DNA from: Epiperipatus broadwayi
Taxonomy: Eukaryota > Onychophora > Udeonychophora > Euonychophora > Peripatidae
Direction: 5' to 3'
Assembly: GCA_028023455.1 (NCBI GenBank)
Contig: JAQFVV010006274.1
Location: 3,100,001 to 3,164,000 of the forward strand
Length of the DNA stretch: 64,000 nucleotides
A program made the position numbers and the translations under genes. How positions within the stretch are numbered: the first letter of the stretch is position 1; each line of letters opens with the position of its first letter. Below are positions 14,535 through 25,739 of this stretch, piece by piece. The notes below the pieces were generated by a model. It searched no databases. It saw only the letters and a program-made list of their open reading frames with translations, and was not told the origin of the DNA.

Positions 14535-15979
14535 AATGAAAAGAAAATGCCAAACAATATGGAATTTCTTCATAAAAAATCCAAAAACTGATACCGAATC
14601 AAAACGATAGTAAAAGATGATATTTTGAATCAATTTTTGTTTTCTGTTTCTTCTGATACAACAGAAAATAAGGTTTACAACACAAATAAGCTATCCAGTT
14701 GAAAAAGTACAAAAGATGCATATAAAATAAATGTAGATAGTGACCTTCATGATGGCTGGAATATGAAATAAGCCAATGAATTCAAAGAAAAATATTGTGG
14801 TTTACTTATTATTGGAAAAAAGCTTGGATGTGCTATCTATACCAAAATTGAGTCAATAAAAATGAAGGCAGCCCATAAATCAAAAGAATGGAGAAGATAT
14901 AATATTGTTCCATGTGGAAAAAATAAAATGGTTCAACAAGCCTCTCTTCAAAAAAAAATAAAGGAATGCTTTTCATCAAAAGCACACCAGATATGTGTGA
15001 TGCAATTGAAAGTGCAAAAAATGCAATTTCCAAATCCATAAATAAAGCTCATGAAAAGTTTATGAGCTCCACTTGTAAAATTTTCAGTACGGTTTACACT
15101 TTAGCAAAACTAACTAAACTGACCATTTTCTTATATTGAACATTTGATAAAATTACAAAAAAAGAATGGGTTAGATATGGGAGTGGGATTCCATTCTCGA
15201 TTTGTGGCTGTCAAAATTGTTGAGCACATTGCAAAATACATTAAAAAGGAAGTTTTAGAAAAATAGATCAAAATTTAAAGATATGTGTTATAATTAATAA
15301 GGCATCAACAATATCATGCAAACCAGTCCTTATCATTTTTATTAAGGTTGAAGATACAGATTTTTCACCAACAATTTTTGTAGATTTAGTAGAATTACAA
15401 AACAAAGATGCTGAAACCATTTACACTGCTCTACTACAAAATCTGCATTTATTAGGATTTGGTAATTCATATTTGAATAATAATTTGATTGGATTTTGTT
15501 CAGATGGAGCAAGTATGATCCTGGGAAGGTGGTCAGGAGTGAATGTTAAAATAAAAAACCACTATCCCAAGGTTATTATTTGGCATTGTTTGAGTCATTG
15601 CTTTCAGCTTGTGCTAGAGGATTCTATCAAAGACATAAAGCAAGTGAATCACTTTAAAGTATTTATTGATGAAATATACAAAATCTTCCATCAGTCTAAT
15701 AAAAACCAAATGGTGCTGAATAAAATTTTAAACAATTTGGAAATTAAAATTCTAAAAATTGGTGAAGTTTTTGGCCAAAGATGGGCAGCATGCAATCATA
15801 CAACAGCAGTTGCAACATGGCGAGATTATGCAGCACTGTATGATTTTTTTTAACTAATAAGAAATTTTCTGGAATGACTCAATGTCTCATTAATAAATAT
15901 TTTATGAGAGATCTGACTTTAATAATCGATATACTAGAAGAAATTTCTTTGTTGTCAGATGCTCTTCAAGGAAGACGTG

Positions 15980-16050
<71 letters not shown>

Positions 16051-17056
16051 AATATAAATATATTGTGTGCTGAACAATTGATTAAGAGAACAATTAAAGC
16101 ATTTGAATATCTCAGAGAGAAGAGCGGTATTTATGAAAAAATTATAAATGAAACTATCACTTCTAAGGAATTCCAGCATATTAATTTTTTTGAAGACAAC
16201 AAATGTGTGTCTTCCCCATCAAAAATTACTGAATGCAATGACAACAAATATGACATTAAGATTAATGGATTGTGATAGCATAAATAATAATATTCAAGAT
16301 AGAAATTATAGAATTCATCATTTAGTTAAAATTGTGAAACCAGATGTTTGGAATATGGAATAAGCTGTAGTTCTCTGGAAAGAATTTGAAGAGAAATTAT
16401 CAGATTTTTCGAAGCATTTCATCATGAGCTTTCAGTTAATGATTTCCATGATTATGCTAAAAATGTTAAGAGAAATCATCAGAAACATGCTGTACCTGAA
16501 ACTATCCAAAGAGCTAAAAATATAATTAAACCTATTGCTGTGAGTTTTGCAGAGACTGAATGGTTTTCTGTGATGGACACAATTTATTCAATTAAAAGAA
16601 ATCACCTTGAACTGAAAAATATGGCAAATCTTCTAGTAATAAATTGGATAGATCTTCCATTAGATCACTGGGATTGCAGTGACTCAGTTCAAGTTTGGCT
16701 AAGAAATCATAATACAGCTGATGATGCTATAGTCAAAAAGCACCATTAACCTGAAGAGACATATGATGTGAAATGCGGATAGAATGTCAATATGGAAATA
16801 TCTTGTCAAATAAATGGGTTTTTTTTCCAATTTTAAAAATGGTTTAATTTTTTTTCATCACAGAAATGAGATTGCAAAGTACATCATAGTGTGCATGTGC
16901 ATTGCTGCACTTTTTTGCATATGTGGGGAGGAGTCATGCAAAATTTCTAAGAAGTCTCTAAAAAATTTTAGGTATGACATCAAGAAGCGATTTGCTTCCA
17001 TGCTTAGAAAAAAGAAAAATAAACAGAATAAGTTTTTAAATACAACCTGCCTTTAG
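14535..17056 (+). pseudogene. Decayed hAT transposase, KIAA1586-like
   Basis: Homology runs through several frames. A start-like MKRKCQTIWNFF lies near 14537. An N-terminal block (about 14780-15040; GKKLGCAIYTK, SLQKKIKECFSSKAH) resembles a zinc-binding TTF-type domain in which expected Cys and His ligands appear lost. The catalytic region begins with VGFHSRFVAVKIVEHIAKYI near 15180. Next is a block read as VIINKAST (15287-15310), where relatives have an acidic DE pair. GFCSDGAS and WHCLSHCFQL lie in the open frame 15473-15853. The C-terminal dimerisation region (about 16402-16749) contains PIAVSFAETEWFSVM and KRNHLELKNMANLLV. Stops, frameshifts and an AT microsatellite interrupt it. The protein is not functional. 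In other animals, relatives of this group have become host genes. Confidence 0.85.
15982..16045. repeat. AT dinucleotide microsatellite inside the transposase
   Basis: About 32 AT units interrupt the transposase homology. The Tyr-Ile repeats predicted across it on either strand are an artefact. Confidence 0.95.
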
Positions 17057-17271
17057 AGAACCGGTTCTGGGAAATTTGGGATATCATCACTGCCTCCAAG
17101 TGTGTAGAATCAAACAATGCAATACAAAAATCAAAATTACATTTGATCAAACAGATATTTTTAAAAAATTGCAACTCAAAGATTAGAAAACTTTTAAAGT
17201 GATGTTGGCAAAGACTTTTAAAAAAACATTACATATAACGAGGAAAAAAGAAGTAAATATTTAATCAAATT

Positions 17272-17394
17272 AGATTTAAACCTGTCAAGTGTTGGTGGCC
17301 TAGTGGTTAGCATAGCTGACTTCCAAGCAGCTGGCCCGAGTTCGCTTCCCGGTCAAAGCATTTGACATATGAAAAAAAAAAAAAAGATTTAAAC
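17272..17394 (+). mobile_element. tRNA-derived SINE (family A) with 10-bp TSD
   Basis: A tRNA-like body of about 90 bp contains an A-box-like TGGCCTAGTGG and a B-box-like GAGTTCGCTTCCC, ending in TGACATATG and an A tail. It is bounded by exact 10-bp target duplications AGATTTAAAC at 17272-17281 and 17385-17394. The spacing between boxes suggests a long-variable-arm tRNA ancestor. It would be mobilised in trans by a LINE. Confidence 0.92.
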
Positions 17395-17438
17395 TTTCAT
17401 TTGAAGCATAAATGATGAGGATGAAAATCATTAAAAAT

Positions 17439-17548
17439 ATGTATAATGGCTAAATAAAATTAGGAAGAAAAATAGAATAGCCAACAATATTTTATGTATA
17501 ATGGCTAAATAAAATTAGGAAGAAAAATAGAACAGCCAACAATATTTT
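17439..17548. repeat. 55-bp tandem duplication
   Basis: Two units (17439-17493, 17494-17548) differ at only one position by eye (AATAGCC versus AACAGCC), so the duplication is young. Confidence 0.9.
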
Positions 17549-18750
17549 ATAGACAATACTGAAAAATCAAATAAATGACGCACCAATTGGAAGAAGATTA
17601 ATTATATGATCATCAAAGTTATAACATTAATGCTTCTTATTAATAACTCAAGCATTCAACTTTCAGTTATGAAACATGGAATTTGAGTTCTAAAATAAAG
17701 TATGTAATAAAAGAAAAAGTATTGCCAGAAGTGTATTAATAAATCCATATAAGCATTAAAAAAAAATGGCAGAATCAAAAAAGAAGAGCTTTTATATATC
17801 ACAAGAAACGAGAATTTTTGATTAGGGAAAAATTTTTTGAATTAATAAAAAAATAATTCCATCCTATAAAAAGATGTAAGTTGAAGGAATAAAAAAGTTG
17901 CAATGGTGGGAAAATATGGAGTGAAAAAGCTTTTCTTTATAGCAAACCAGTAAGGACTGATAATATATGTATATAAAATTCGGACTTTAATCAATTTTAA
18001 TAGACTGAAAAAGTCAATAATTATTTTTTAATGGCAAATGTACGTTTAAAGATTTGCAATTAATCTTGGATTTTTCTCTTATTTTTTTTAGTAATATATA
18101 TATAAAGGTTTAAAAAAATTCAGCCGCATATATTATAAAAAAATACTTCCTCTTGGAAAACTACTTAAAAAATAAATATGTGTATGTGGTGCAAGTGTTT
18201 GTAAAATAGTTTTACCTTTGTGAAAGGAAAAAAAATACTAAGAAAAATTATAAAATTTTCAAAAATAAAATAGCAAATTGATACAAAATAGTAAAAAAAT
18301 AAAGCCAATGTAAAAAGCCACTAATAATAAAATGAAAGATTAGAAGTATAAAAAAATAAAAACTCCATATATATAAATAAACGCGAGAAGCTTTAGTTTT
18401 GAGGAATAAAAAAAAACTAGATCATTTTTTTTCTTTTTATTGATGTTTATTTAAATAATATTAACGTATAAAGAGATTATTAGTTCATTTAATAATAATG
18501 AAAAAAAAATCTAGTGCCATTCGTAAAACCATGAAGTTTACTTAAGTAGTGAAAACAGTCGTTCAGAAGCAAGTTGTTAAACATTGAAACTTTTGAAATG
18601 CTTTTAAGGGATTATGCGACCCCTACTTTGACTGGTCAAAGAATCTTCTTGTGTTGTCAATATAGGTAGACCAGTTTGATTATTCTTACTAGATTTGAGA
18701 TGGTGAATTAAAGCTCTTTACTTCATCTTAAGGACTCTTGATTCATTACC
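17549..18750. other. AT-rich DNA, no feature recognised
   Basis: No gene or repeat family is recognised. Confidence 0.45.
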
Positions 18751-18990
18751 ATCAACTTTAACTCATTTTGTCTCAACATCCAAACGTCCGATTACACGAT
18801 CCACTAGAGTCAAGTTCTTTCTCAAGTGGCATTCGAACTATCTCAGATACTCTTTAAAAATATAACCAATATTAATTACTTAAAGTTATTATGTTCAATA
18901 ATATTTAAATTATTTATTTAAAATAATATTTGTCATAGCATGAATAATGATAAATATCTTTTGTAAAGTTTTCAGAAATTCATATACTAG

Positions 18991-19221
18991 TTATTTCTTT
19001 GCGTTCAGTTTGAAATCGATTGGGAGGCGAAAAGAGTTTTTCTGAAAGCTGTTTCTGTATTCAGTAAAGAACTTTTTTTTTGTTTTGTTTTCTTTTTTAT
19101 TGTGGAGGTTCTTCAGAGTTTTAAGTAGCTTCGTAAACGAGATTCGTAAATCGACGGGCGTTCCTTTTTTTTCTGAGAGCGGTACGTAAAGTTTGTTAGT
19201 CCAAGTTCCTAACAGAGACAT
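18991..19221 (-). CDS. Small open frame of unknown status
   Basis: A 76-codon frame begins MSLLGTWTNKLYVPLSEKK and becomes Lys/Asn-rich toward the C terminus. The start has an A at -3 (CAAAAATG). Its first half has unusually high GC for the window and it lies just beside the CTCF-like site. I recognise no family, signal peptide or membrane segment. It may be a first exon, part of an untranslated region, or chance. Confidence 0.22.
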   Translation of the reverse strand: MSLLGTWTNKLYVPLSEKKGTPVDLRISFTKLLKTLKNLHNKKENKTKKKFFTEYRNSFQKNSFRLPIDFKLNAKK

Positions 19222-19243
19222 TTTTGTGTTCCTGCAACTTTCA

Positions 19244-19257
19244 CAGCAGGGGGCGCG
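19244..19257 (+). promoter_or_regulatory. CTCF-like insulator motif
   Basis: The sequence CAGCAGGGGGCGCG matches the conserved core of the CTCF binding consensus (C-A-GGGGGCGC). CTCF is a zinc-finger chromatin architectural protein of bilaterians. The motif is striking in such AT-rich DNA. Occupancy cannot be judged from sequence. Confidence 0.5.
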
Positions 19258-19460
19258 TTATTTGGCCTTCGCTTTATAAATGTTTCGTTCAATAGAAAAC
19301 TTGAATAATGGCGAAAATTGTATGAAATCATTAGTATTCCTACAACTGCAGACCAAACTTTCTAAAAATGAATGAACTTTTTAGACCTGGGAGATATAAC
19401 GTCACACAATAGCCATACGTTCCACGCACATGCTCTTCTTTGGAAGGCGCTCTACCTGCT

Positions 19461-20990
19461 CATATTTAAAAAGACGTTATACTTTTATATACATTGGCAG
19501 AGTGGCTAAAATTATATTTGACGAGTTTTATAATGAAAAAATCATATGGGAACGAAAGTATTTCGTTTATTAACAGGTTTTTGACTTTTCATTGGAAGTC
19601 CTATAATAATCGTTTAACAATCAATGTCTTAAATCGTAATTAAGAAACTTCGAATAGAACCTTTTTTCAAAAAAATTAATCTTTTATTTCCGATTTTTTT
19701 TTAGAAGTAAAATATATTTATTGTAAAGTATAATAGATTTAAAATTATTTTCCAGAATTTTTATAAAATATACAGTGTATATGTTATATACTAAAAACTG
19801 ATTGGATGTGAAACATTTATTTCTCAGGCATCCTAAATGTAAGCATGTATAGCAAAAAATTCTGCTAAGTTTTTAACATTTTATTTTACTATTATTATTA
19901 TTTGAATATACAAATATAATATTTCTAAATTTAAACTAGTATGTAAAAATATGTGTGCACGCGCATACTATATATAAAACATTATTAGCACTGATAAGTT
20001 TTTTCATATTTTTTTTGATAAAATTATTTTACCACTTTTATTATTTAAAATTTTTCTATCTTCCCTATTGCTTTTCCTTATCAATACTAAGTACATTAAT
20101 CGACAATTCCTATCATTTTTGTTATAATAAACATAAACTGATATTAAACTTCTAATACATAGAGAATAAATATCACCAAATTAAGAAATACAAAAGATAT
20201 TGTCAACTTTTAGTATATGTCATTTTTAAAAGAAGTCTGTATAAAATTCAGTAGCCAATAAAACTTTTAAATTCCATAAACTCTTAAAATATATAAATAA
20301 AGTCATATGTAAAAGGCAAATGAACTCCAAGATGCATTTCGGGAAAACATTCCGTCATCTCTTGGCCCAGATCTCATATCCACACATATCTTTATCATTA
20401 CCTTACCTTAATCGTAGCCGTTCAATTTAATGCTGTAGTATGTGAATGTACTTATTTTATTGATGTTGTCTTGAATAAATTGTAAAGACTATTTACTAAT
20501 CATTTTATTAAGAAATTATAGCTAATAAATCGATTAATAAAAACTATTTAAAATTATTGCTAGACTTCTTGACGTTATAGTCAAAATAAGTGCTTTCAAG
20601 AAATGATGCTCCTCCTGTAAATAAAATTCAATATGCTTATAATCCCCATTCAAATTTAATGTCATTGCATTTCCATTACTTATAAAATTAGTACTACTTA
20701 ATTGTTATATTATAATAAGTTTCGTATTTTTTTCTTTAAAATCACTTTTATCACGATAATGTCTACATCGCTGATAGCAGTCACTGAATTCATCATTTAT
20801 ATCTAATTTTATATAGATGATTTTACAAACTACTTACAATGATAGATATACACAAAACCAGTTATTGACTTTTTTATATATTTTTTTAAAATTTCATATT
20901 CGTTTTTATACATTATAACCACCAGATTTTGTCGTATTAAACACATAGACAGATATTCATATATATATATATATAGGTATGTAGAAATCT
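19461..20990. other. AT-rich DNA, no feature recognised
   Basis: No gene or element boundary is recognised. Open frames are short and compositional. Confidence 0.45.
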
Positions 20991-21162
20991 GTATATCTAT
21001 CTATCTATATGTCTATCTATCTATCTATTTCTCTGACAAACTATCTATTGATCCATCTATTTATCCATTCATCTAGCTATTAATTCATCCATCTATCTAT
21101 CTATTTGTTTGTCTGTCTGTTTATCTATCTATCTATTTATTTATCTGCTTATCTATCTTATC
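20991..21162. repeat. Imperfect CTAT/TCTA tetranucleotide microsatellite
   Basis: Runs of CTAT units are interrupted by variants such as CTGT and TTAT, indicating an old, decaying array. Confidence 0.9.
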
Positions 21163-21813
21163 AGTATAAAATAGATTAAACTATATAAATAATATGTAAA
21201 TAACAAAAAAAAAATTATGTTAATGTATAAAATAGAACAAATCTAAAATATTAACAGACAATCGTGCTTTCAGTGAAATAAGTTTTTATTATTTCCTAAT
21301 AGTTTATTGCTATGAATCTGATGTATTTCATCAAAAAGTGCTCTTGTTAATATACTCTGTTTTACAAATTGATGTATGTTTTGTTATTTAAAAAGTCTCT
21401 GATTTAACAAAGTATATATATATTGGCTTGGGTATTAGAACATTGCTTACTATCACAATTTAATTCTAATAATAATTAAAATAATATATATTTAAATGTC
21501 TTTTCATAAAACATTTTGCATATTCTTTTATCAAAAAAATATTTAGTTTCTACAACGTATTCTATATATTATATGTTCATTATTTATCTTCTTCCCTCAG
21601 CGTGACAAAAAATTTGTTTGCTAAATAAAGGCTACTGTTTAACATTTGTCCATTTTTGTTTTTCAAAAATGCATTGATTTTTAATCTATTGAAAAAGCTG
21701 AAACATTTTTTTTTTACTTAATTGGTATATTACTGTTATTACAATGAACTTTTTTAAAGCCTTTACTATACCTTAAACCATTTATAAGAGTATATTTACA
21801 AAATAATAATAAT
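21163..21813. other. AT-rich DNA, no feature recognised
   Basis: Nothing beyond short A and T runs. Confidence 0.45.
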
Positions 21814-21957
21814 ACATTTATTTTCTTATATAGCGCGATGTTTTTGTTCTATAATCTATAATATTAATAAGCTAATAAGCTGATATACACATGCGCTTTG
21901 CAGATGTCACTATATAAATGAATACTCCCACATCGCGCTATATAAGAAAATAAATGT
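21814..21957. mobile_element. MITE-like element with perfect 28-bp TIRs
   Basis: The inverted repeats at 21814-21841 and 21930-21957 are exact reverse complements and include the CG-rich word ATAGCGCGATGT, rare in this window. The 144-bp element has no coding capacity, as expected of a non-autonomous DNA transposon. The superfamily is unclear because no convincing target duplication is visible. Confidence 0.8.
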
Positions 21958-22179
21958 CTTGTTTACATATGTTTAATTATAAGAATGACGTATCGTAAAT
22001 TCTAGAAATTTCATTGGCGTCATTCATTTATGATGTAGAAAAGTAATTTAAAGTGATCAATTAATAACTTCAGCTCTTTATTTCAAACACTTCAGATTTG
22101 CCCATACATATACGGTTGGGTCGAAAATATAGGTGGATTCATTCTATATTTTCTTAAAGACTTTATCTTGGGTTTGAAA

Positions 22180-22262
22180 AAGTGGGAGTATTCATTTATA
22201 TAGTGACATCTGCAAAGCGCATGTGTATATCAGTTTATTGGCTTATTAATATTATAGATTAA
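22180..22262 (-). repeat. Inverted second copy of the MITE core
   Basis: This is nearly the exact reverse complement of 21848-21930, including the block with GCAAAGCGCATGTG, but it lacks the CG-rich terminal repeats. The two copies form an inverted pair about 250 bp apart. Confidence 0.85.
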
Positions 22263-22307
22263 TAATAATAAAAATAAATGTTCTTTTTAAAACGAATTAT
22301 TTAAATT

Positions 22308-22690
22308 AATACACTATACAGGCTTAAACCTGCATATATATGTGTAATGTATGCGGGATTCGAACTCAGACTTTTATACGACGCTCAACTCTCCATGCCA
22401 TCTCATATTGCTGACCCACCTGATCACACACATGTTGAAAAGATAAAGAATCACCAATGTACATATTTCCTGCTAAGCCAGCACTCATCAGTTGGTCCAG
22501 ATTACCATCTCCACACATATATACAATCAGTGCTCAGCTTTATATTAAGGTAGTCAATCTTCATACTTTAATGGTTAGGCTTCTAACTACTCCAATCCAC
22601 AACTCTTCACCCTTCCACTTCATTGAAAATCTGATGATGGAACATTCAAAGCCCACATTAGTGCCAAGGTTATCATCCTACCCATGTTGA
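22308..22690 (-). mobile_element. tRNA-like/hammerhead repeat (family HT), copy 1
   Basis: Read on the minus strand, the repeat starts near 22690, passes a hammerhead core (22458-22504), and ends in a tRNA-like segment with a near-perfect B box (GAGTTCGAATCCC, 22355-22367). It is followed by the hairpin CAGGCTTAAACCTG (22319-22332). Copies lie at 22796-22990, 25740-26075 and 36095-36358. No protein is encoded. The class is unknown. It resembles a SINE in its tRNA-like part and a retrozyme in carrying a ribozyme. Confidence 0.75.
22458..22504 (-). ncRNA. Hammerhead-ribozyme-like motif (family HT, copy 1)
   Basis: On the minus strand: CCAA, core CTGATGA (22491-22485), helix II GTGCT/AGCAG with loop GGCTT, intact core GAAA (22469-22466), a short AT-rich helix III, then TTGG pairing with CCAA. 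The outer helix II pair is a G-G mismatch. This copy has both CTGATGA and GAAA intact. Confidence 0.72.
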
Positions 22691-22795
22691 CATTTAGTCA
22701 TTTTGACCCCTCATGTACAGAAGAATAATTCATTTTTACATACATGTATGAGGGATGGATAGACCTTTGATGCACTATGTTTCAATATGTAAAAT

Positions 22796-22990
22796 AATAC
22801 ACTATACAGGCTTAAACCTGCATATATATATAATGTACGTGGAATTCGAACTCAGACTTTCATACGATCCTCAACTCTCCATGTCATCTCATATTGTTGA
22901 CCCACCTAATCACACACATGTTGAAAAGATAAATAATCACCAATATATGTATTTTGTGCTAAACCAGCACTCATCAGTTGGTCCAGAACA
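22796..22990 (-). mobile_element. tRNA-like/hammerhead repeat (family HT), copy 2, truncated
   Basis: This matches 22308-22500 almost throughout, beginning with the same word CACTATACAGG and the same B-box module. It stops just beyond the hammerhead. It lies in the same orientation as copy 1, 106 bp upstream of it in minus-strand terms, so the two form a loose head-to-tail pair. Confidence 0.8.
22936..22990 (-). ncRNA. Hammerhead-ribozyme-like motif (family HT, copy 2)
   Basis: On the minus strand: CCAA, CTGATGA (22977-22971), perfect 5-bp helix II GTGCT/AGCAC with loop GGTTT, then AAAA where GAAA is expected, helix III ATA/TAT with loop CA, cleavage-position A, and TTGG. The G12 to A change should inactivate it. 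Confidence 0.7.
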
Positions 22991-25739
22991 CCAAATATAT
23001 TTACAAATTAATAATCTTTAAACATTTCTCATGTCTAGAGAAGAGATACTGTTGTGCATAGTTTAGTACAGTGATAGGTGACAAACACTAGATCTCATGT
23101 CATTGAATTATGCCTCTAATTTATTAATGCTAATGCTGAACTTTATAAGAAATTCAGCAATAAATAATTGGTGTTTTTTTTTTTTTTGGATAAAAAATTA
23201 CAAAACATAATATTTTCATTCATTCAGAGAATGTTGAGCTTTACGGTTACTATATGTTGATGATAATTGTTATATATTGATTTAATGTTTTCTTCTAAAA
23301 TGTCCATTTAAATATTTTTCTTCAAATTCTATAATTATTTGCTTAATGAAGTTTTAATTTAAAATAATCAAATTTATTATTTAGGGTTTATTTTTAAATA
23401 ATGCAAATGTTCAAATTTTAAAACTTCCTCAATTGGTAAACTATTGCATCAAGACCTATAGGAGTATGTTTTTTTTTTCATTACGGATAAAGACTGCATC
23501 ATTTGATAATGGTATTTTTGATTGTTTGGAATGAAATACAAATGCATCAAAATTAGTTTTTTTTTCCCCATATGTCAAAGCATACGCCGGGGAAGTGTGC
23601 TTGCTAGCAAGGCTGCTACAATGATTTTGTATAAAATGTTTTTGGCAATACATTTATTTTATTATTTGAGCTATTCCTTGTTAGTATGTTTTTTTTTTAT
23701 TTCACAATTTCGCTCAGTTAAGTCTGCCACTCCTAGTACTAAGCTAAATTGGGCAATAAAAAATAACATACCAACAAGGAATATCTCAAATAATAAGGTA
23801 AACATATTGCAAAAAATATTTTATACAAAATCATGGTTAAAAATAATTTGGGTAAATTACGACTAAAGAAAAGTATTGTAAAAAAATCTCAGTTTGGTCT
23901 ATTAAATAAAATTGTTTTATATATTTTTGATTCGTTTTTATCATTTAATGTCTAATCAGTGTGAATGAAGATAGATTACTAAGTTATTAATGGAATTCAC
24001 AAGTAATAACATATTTTCAATTAATTTGTAGCAAATATTATTAAAAAAATTCAAGATAAAGAAAGGCATATGACAAAGTTTATAATTTGAAAGTTTTTAA
24101 AAGTAATGAAAAATTACAAATCACCTGAAATAATAACTCTCTGAATAAACTTTCATTTTCAAATGATGGATTATTTTTAAAAACAGGTTCGATATTTAAA
24201 ATAAATTTAACACTTTTAAAACAATGTTTCACAAACTTTATATTAATAAATACAACTTACAAAAATACATAATCATATTAATAATAATGGAATAATTTTA
24301 TTGCTGGAAATTCATAAAAAGTTCAAGTACCTGATGATCTGGGGCCAATCTATAAAACGTGAATTCCCGAGTATGTTACTCTATCACTGCATCAATCCAA
24401 GAAAGGGTAATAATCATGTTATGATATCAATTAAAACAATGTAAGAGAAAAATAAAAGTCATAAACAACACGTGATTAGAATTTTTGCTTTTTTTAACTC
24501 AGACCATAAGTTTTGTTAAATTTAAAAATCAATCAACTAGAGTTAGTAAAAACGTGTTCTGAGTTTTAAAAAAACCAATTTGTCTTACTTGCATTAAATT
24601 ACAATACACAACATGAAATTTGATCTAAAGATGTATTTTAAGAAACACCAAGAAATATAGTGGAAAAACAGTAAACCAAAGAAAAACCAAAAAAAAAAAA
24701 AAGAATTCTAGTTCAATTTTTGTTTTGTTCAAGAATATTTTTAACAAATATTCTGCATGCAGGTCGGGCAAATAGTAAAAAGGGCACATTTTAATAGATT
24801 GTCAAAGATGAAAAAAATAGGAAAAATCTAATTTGAAATATTATGAAATAAAAAGTTTTTGTTTTATTAGAACGAAGAAGAGAAATTGTAACTGATATTT
24901 GCTGAGAAGTACTGCAGAGATCTTTGCCCGGTAACAATCTATTAATAGCTGATGGCGATAATAAGTATATTGCATAGATAAAGAATTCTTAAAAAAAAAA
25001 TATTGAAAAATTTATTCTCAAAATCTTATTTTTAAAGATAATTTTTCAAAAATAAAGCATTTAATTTAAAATAATCATTATATATTTCATTTATTTTAAA
25101 ATTTGGAAAAGAAGCAAAATTTCTGACTATCAATTTACCCCTCTTTTATAAATTGGATTCCAGATAACTATTTAGGCGCTCTTTATCCATTCATTTAATC
25201 TGTATTAGAGTTTTGTATAAGATGATTAAAATATAATTAATAGAGTTTATTCTACTATTACTATTTACAGTTTTATTTAGAAAGCATTGAATTTTATTTT
25301 TAAGATGCTTTTTTGTCAGTGCATCTTCTATCTCCTTTTATCATACTGCAATCAACCCCACTGCAAAAACTTAGACTACCCTCTTTCATTATGCATGTAT
25401 TTTGCAAACAACTTTTAATCATCAAATGAGCTCAGCACCATATGCTTTAATTATACCAAGTCTTTTCCAGATAGAAATTAGTTTCTATCTATTTTTAACA
25501 TCTTAGAAAAAAAGATGAGTAATTATAAAAATTCAGAGATATTTTCAAGTTTTTTTTTATTTTTAGCAGTGTATTTTTTATCTCAACTCTGTCATACTGC
25601 AGCCATCTTCCAGTGCAGTAACTCAAATTATCCTTTCTCACTATTGTTTAAAAGTATATTTTAAAGTTATATAATCTAAATTCTGCCAATCCCTCTGTGT
25701 ATTTAAGTGGATATATTATGCTCATATATATATGAGGTG
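22991..25739. other. AT-rich DNA with one SINE fragment
   Basis: A truncated minus-strand family A SINE tail lies near 23560-23615 (poly-T, CATATGTCAAAGCATACGCC, then CGGGGAAGTG). The rest shows no recognisable feature. Confidence 0.45.

Larger units (their letters stand above)
13209..17092 (+). mobile_element. hAT-superfamily DNA transposon with complete ends
   Basis: Terminal inverted repeats begin CAGTGATGATATCC at 13209 and end GGATATCATCACTG at 17092. The element is flanked by an exact 8-bp target duplication, CCTCCAAG, at 13201-13208 and 17093-17100. An 8-bp duplication is the hallmark of hAT elements. A palindrome GAACCGGTTC lies just inside both ends (13245-13254 and 17058-17067), probably part of the transposase-binding subterminal region. 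Total length is 3884 bp. The interior carries a broken transposase gene. The 5' part (13715-13880) includes a small internal duplication (CAACTGTTAGTAATA) and matches sequence near 61.5 kb. Confidence 0.95.
18751..19460. promoter_or_regulatory. CpG-richer patch, possible regulatory region
   Basis: CG dinucleotides are scarce across most of the window but dense here, for example CGTCCGATTACACG near 18784, TCGACGGGCG near 19151, GGGGGCGCG at 19249-19257 and CGCACATGC near 19425. The patch includes the CTCF-like site and the start of a small minus-strand open frame (18991-19221). It could be a promoter, an enhancer or an insulator. I see no clear TATA box with a start site. Confidence 0.35.

Noticed and set aside
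15874-16275. Tyr-Ile repeat proteins on both strands
   Set aside because: They are produced by the AT microsatellite inside the dead hAT transposase. Only the flanking residues are transposase-derived.
24330-24370. CTGATGATCTGGGG resembling a hammerhead start
   Set aside because: No GAAA with a helix II partner follows within a reasonable distance.
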